Assembly (NCBI GenBank): GCA_044376615.1
Contig: JBILKO010000057.1
Coordinates: forward strand, 1 to 15,044
Origin: CAISGS01 sp044376615
GTDB lineage: Bacteria > Pseudomonadota > Alphaproteobacteria > Caulobacterales > Caulobacteraceae
Length of the DNA stretch: 15,044 nucleotides
Direction of reading: 5' to 3'
The notes under the pieces were generated by a model, which was given only the letters and a program-made list of their open reading frames with translations, was not told the DNA's origin and did not search any database. Position numbers and translations under genes: made by a program. Of this stretch, positions 13,981 to 15,044 are shown in pieces. Position 1 is the stretch's first letter, and every line of letters begins with the position of its first letter.

Positions 13981-15044
13981 CTAGAGCCGGAACTGAGCGC
14001 TTATGACCTGATTGCCGCGCTGGATCGACAGGCTCCAGACCCGAGTCGGACTTTGCAAGGCCTCGAGCAAGTCTGAAGTGGTCTGGATATTGCGGCCATT
14101 GACCTGGCGGATCAGGTCGCCAGGCTGGAAGCCTGCCCCGCCGGCATAGGACTGGGGCGGGACCTTGGTGATCATGACGCCCTGCTTAGTCAAGAACGGA
14201 TCAGCACCCAGCGAGTCCGCCAGGGCCGGCGAGAGATTGACGACTGTTGCACCATCGAGCGGGTGGCGACCGCTTAAGGTCCGCTCCGCTGGCGCGCGGT
14301 CCGAGGGCGGCGGGGCCAGGCGAACGGCAAGGGTGCGCAAAGTCCCGTCGCGGCGCACCTGGATCTGGACCGTATCGCCGGGCCTGCGCGTGCCGACGCG
14401 GTAATTGACCCCGGCCTCGTCATTGACCGGCTGACCGTCTATGGACAGAATTAGGTCGCCGACCTCTAGACCTGCTCGATCCGCCGCCGCGCCGGGGAAA
14501 AGGTCGGCAATCAAGACGCCTTCGGGACGATCGAGCCCCAGCCCCTTGGCCACCTCGCTGGTGACAGGTTGCAGCTTGGCCCCAAGCCAAGGCCTAACGA
14601 CCGTGCTGCGGCCACCTATGGCGCTTTCCACCACCTGCTTGACCATGGCGGCGGGAATGGCAAAGCCAATGCCCGAGCTCGAGCCCGAGCGCGAAAAGAT
14701 CGCGGTATTGAGGCCGATCAGGTCTCCGTCCATATCCACTAGCGCGCCGCCGGAATTGCCTGGATTGATCGCGGCATCGGTCTGGATAAAGAAGGAATAG
14801 TCAGTGATGCCGACATCGGTTCGGGCCAGGGCTGAGACGATGCCATTGGTCACGGTCTGGCCGACTCCAAAGGGATTGCCGATCGCTAGGACCAGGTCGC
14901 CAACCAGGACCGGCTCCTTATCGTCAATGGCTAGGACCGGCAGCCTTTCGCCTTTGGTATCGATCTGCAAGACCGCCAGATCTGATTTTGGATCAGCGAG
15001 CAAGAGCTTGGCCGGAAATTCGCGCCGGTCGGCCAGGACCACCA
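13981..15044 (-). CDS. Do family (DegP/DegQ/HtrA) serine protease, N-terminal part outside the window
   Basis: C-terminal 354 or so codons of a periplasmic HtrA protease; the frame is open to the window edge, so signal peptide and catalytic His lie outside. In the visible part the catalytic Asp is in DPKSDLAVL (residue 21 counted from the codon at 15042) and the nucleophile is Ser97 in INPGNSGGALVD. Two PDZ domains follow at about 152-245 and 265-350, the first with WLGAKLQPV and GLEVGDLILSIDGQPV, the second with GFQPGDLIRQVNGR. The protein ends FRL. Two PDZ domains and an intact active-site serine indicate a DegP/DegQ/MucD-type protein acting on misfolded envelope proteins. It is the first visible gene of the leftward series leading to rarA. 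Confidence 0.94.
   Translation of the reverse strand, partial: VVLADRREFPAKLLLADPKSDLAVLQIDTKGERLPVLAIDDKEPVLVGDLVLAIGNPFGVGQTVTNGIVSALARTDVGITDYSFFIQTDAAINPGNSGGALVDMDGDLIGLNTAIFSRSGSSSGIGFAIPAAMVKQVVESAIGGRSTVVRPWLGAKLQPVTSEVAKGLGLDRPEGVLIADLFPGAAADRAGLEVGDLILSIDGQPVNDEAGVNYRVGTRRPGDTVQIQVRRDGTLRTLAVRLAPPPSDRAPAERTLSGRHPLDGATVVNLSPALADSLGADPFLTKQGVMITKVPPQSYAGGAGFQPGDLIRQVNGRNIQTTSDLLEALQSPTRVWSLSIQRGNQVISAQFRL

Noticed and set aside
1..15044. Mobile elements, CRISPR arrays, tRNA or rRNA genes, toxin-antitoxin or defence genes
   Set aside because: I saw no transposase or integrase frame, spaced direct repeats, clover-leaf or rRNA sequence; all large frames belong to housekeeping families.

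Overview
The window looks like chromosomal backbone from a GC-rich alphaproteobacterium. It is most like a member of the Caulobacterales or a neighbouring order, judged from gene content and order: yajC-secD-secF with a Mth938-domain gene behind them, and pcm next to a DipM-like LysM/LytM gene and a DUF815 ATPase. I see no transposase, integrase, tRNA, rRNA, CRISPR array or phage gene. Coding density is very high and no gap exceeds about 120 bases, so nothing here resembles an accessory island.

Left part (1-3980). Bases 1-62 read as a leftward promoter with a perfect FNR/FixK-type box, a -10-like hexamer and a Shine-Dalgarno sequence; the gene it serves would begin just outside the window. 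A leftward rhomboid intramembrane protease gene (104-892) is divergent from a rightward gene for a large M16 zinc protease predicted to be a lipoprotein (987-3932).

Middle part (3981-8244). A leftward operon yajC-secD-secF-Mth938 gene encodes the SecDF-YajC accessory complex of the Sec translocon plus a small protein of the NDUFAF3 family. Divergent from yajC is a DUF815 AAA ATPase gene, whose stop codon overlaps that of the converging dipM-like gene. The yajC leader has an all-GC hairpin and a possible short upstream reading frame.

Right part (8241-15044). A second leftward series reads, in transcription order, Do-family protease (5' end beyond the window), rarA, S4-less RluA-type pseudouridine synthase, serS, pcm and the dipM-like LytM factor. 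Together these cover envelope protein quality control, replication-fork maintenance, RNA modification, tRNA charging, protein repair and cell-division peptidoglycan remodelling. surE, often found between serS and pcm in related bacteria, is absent.

The most unusual sequence is an in-frame, AT-rich insertion of roughly 40 codons inside serS, just before the serine-binding TAE loop. Next are the oxygen-type promoter at the left edge and the leader reading frame before yajC, which ends in an arrest-like RAP tripeptide context. The remaining genes are well-formed members of known families.
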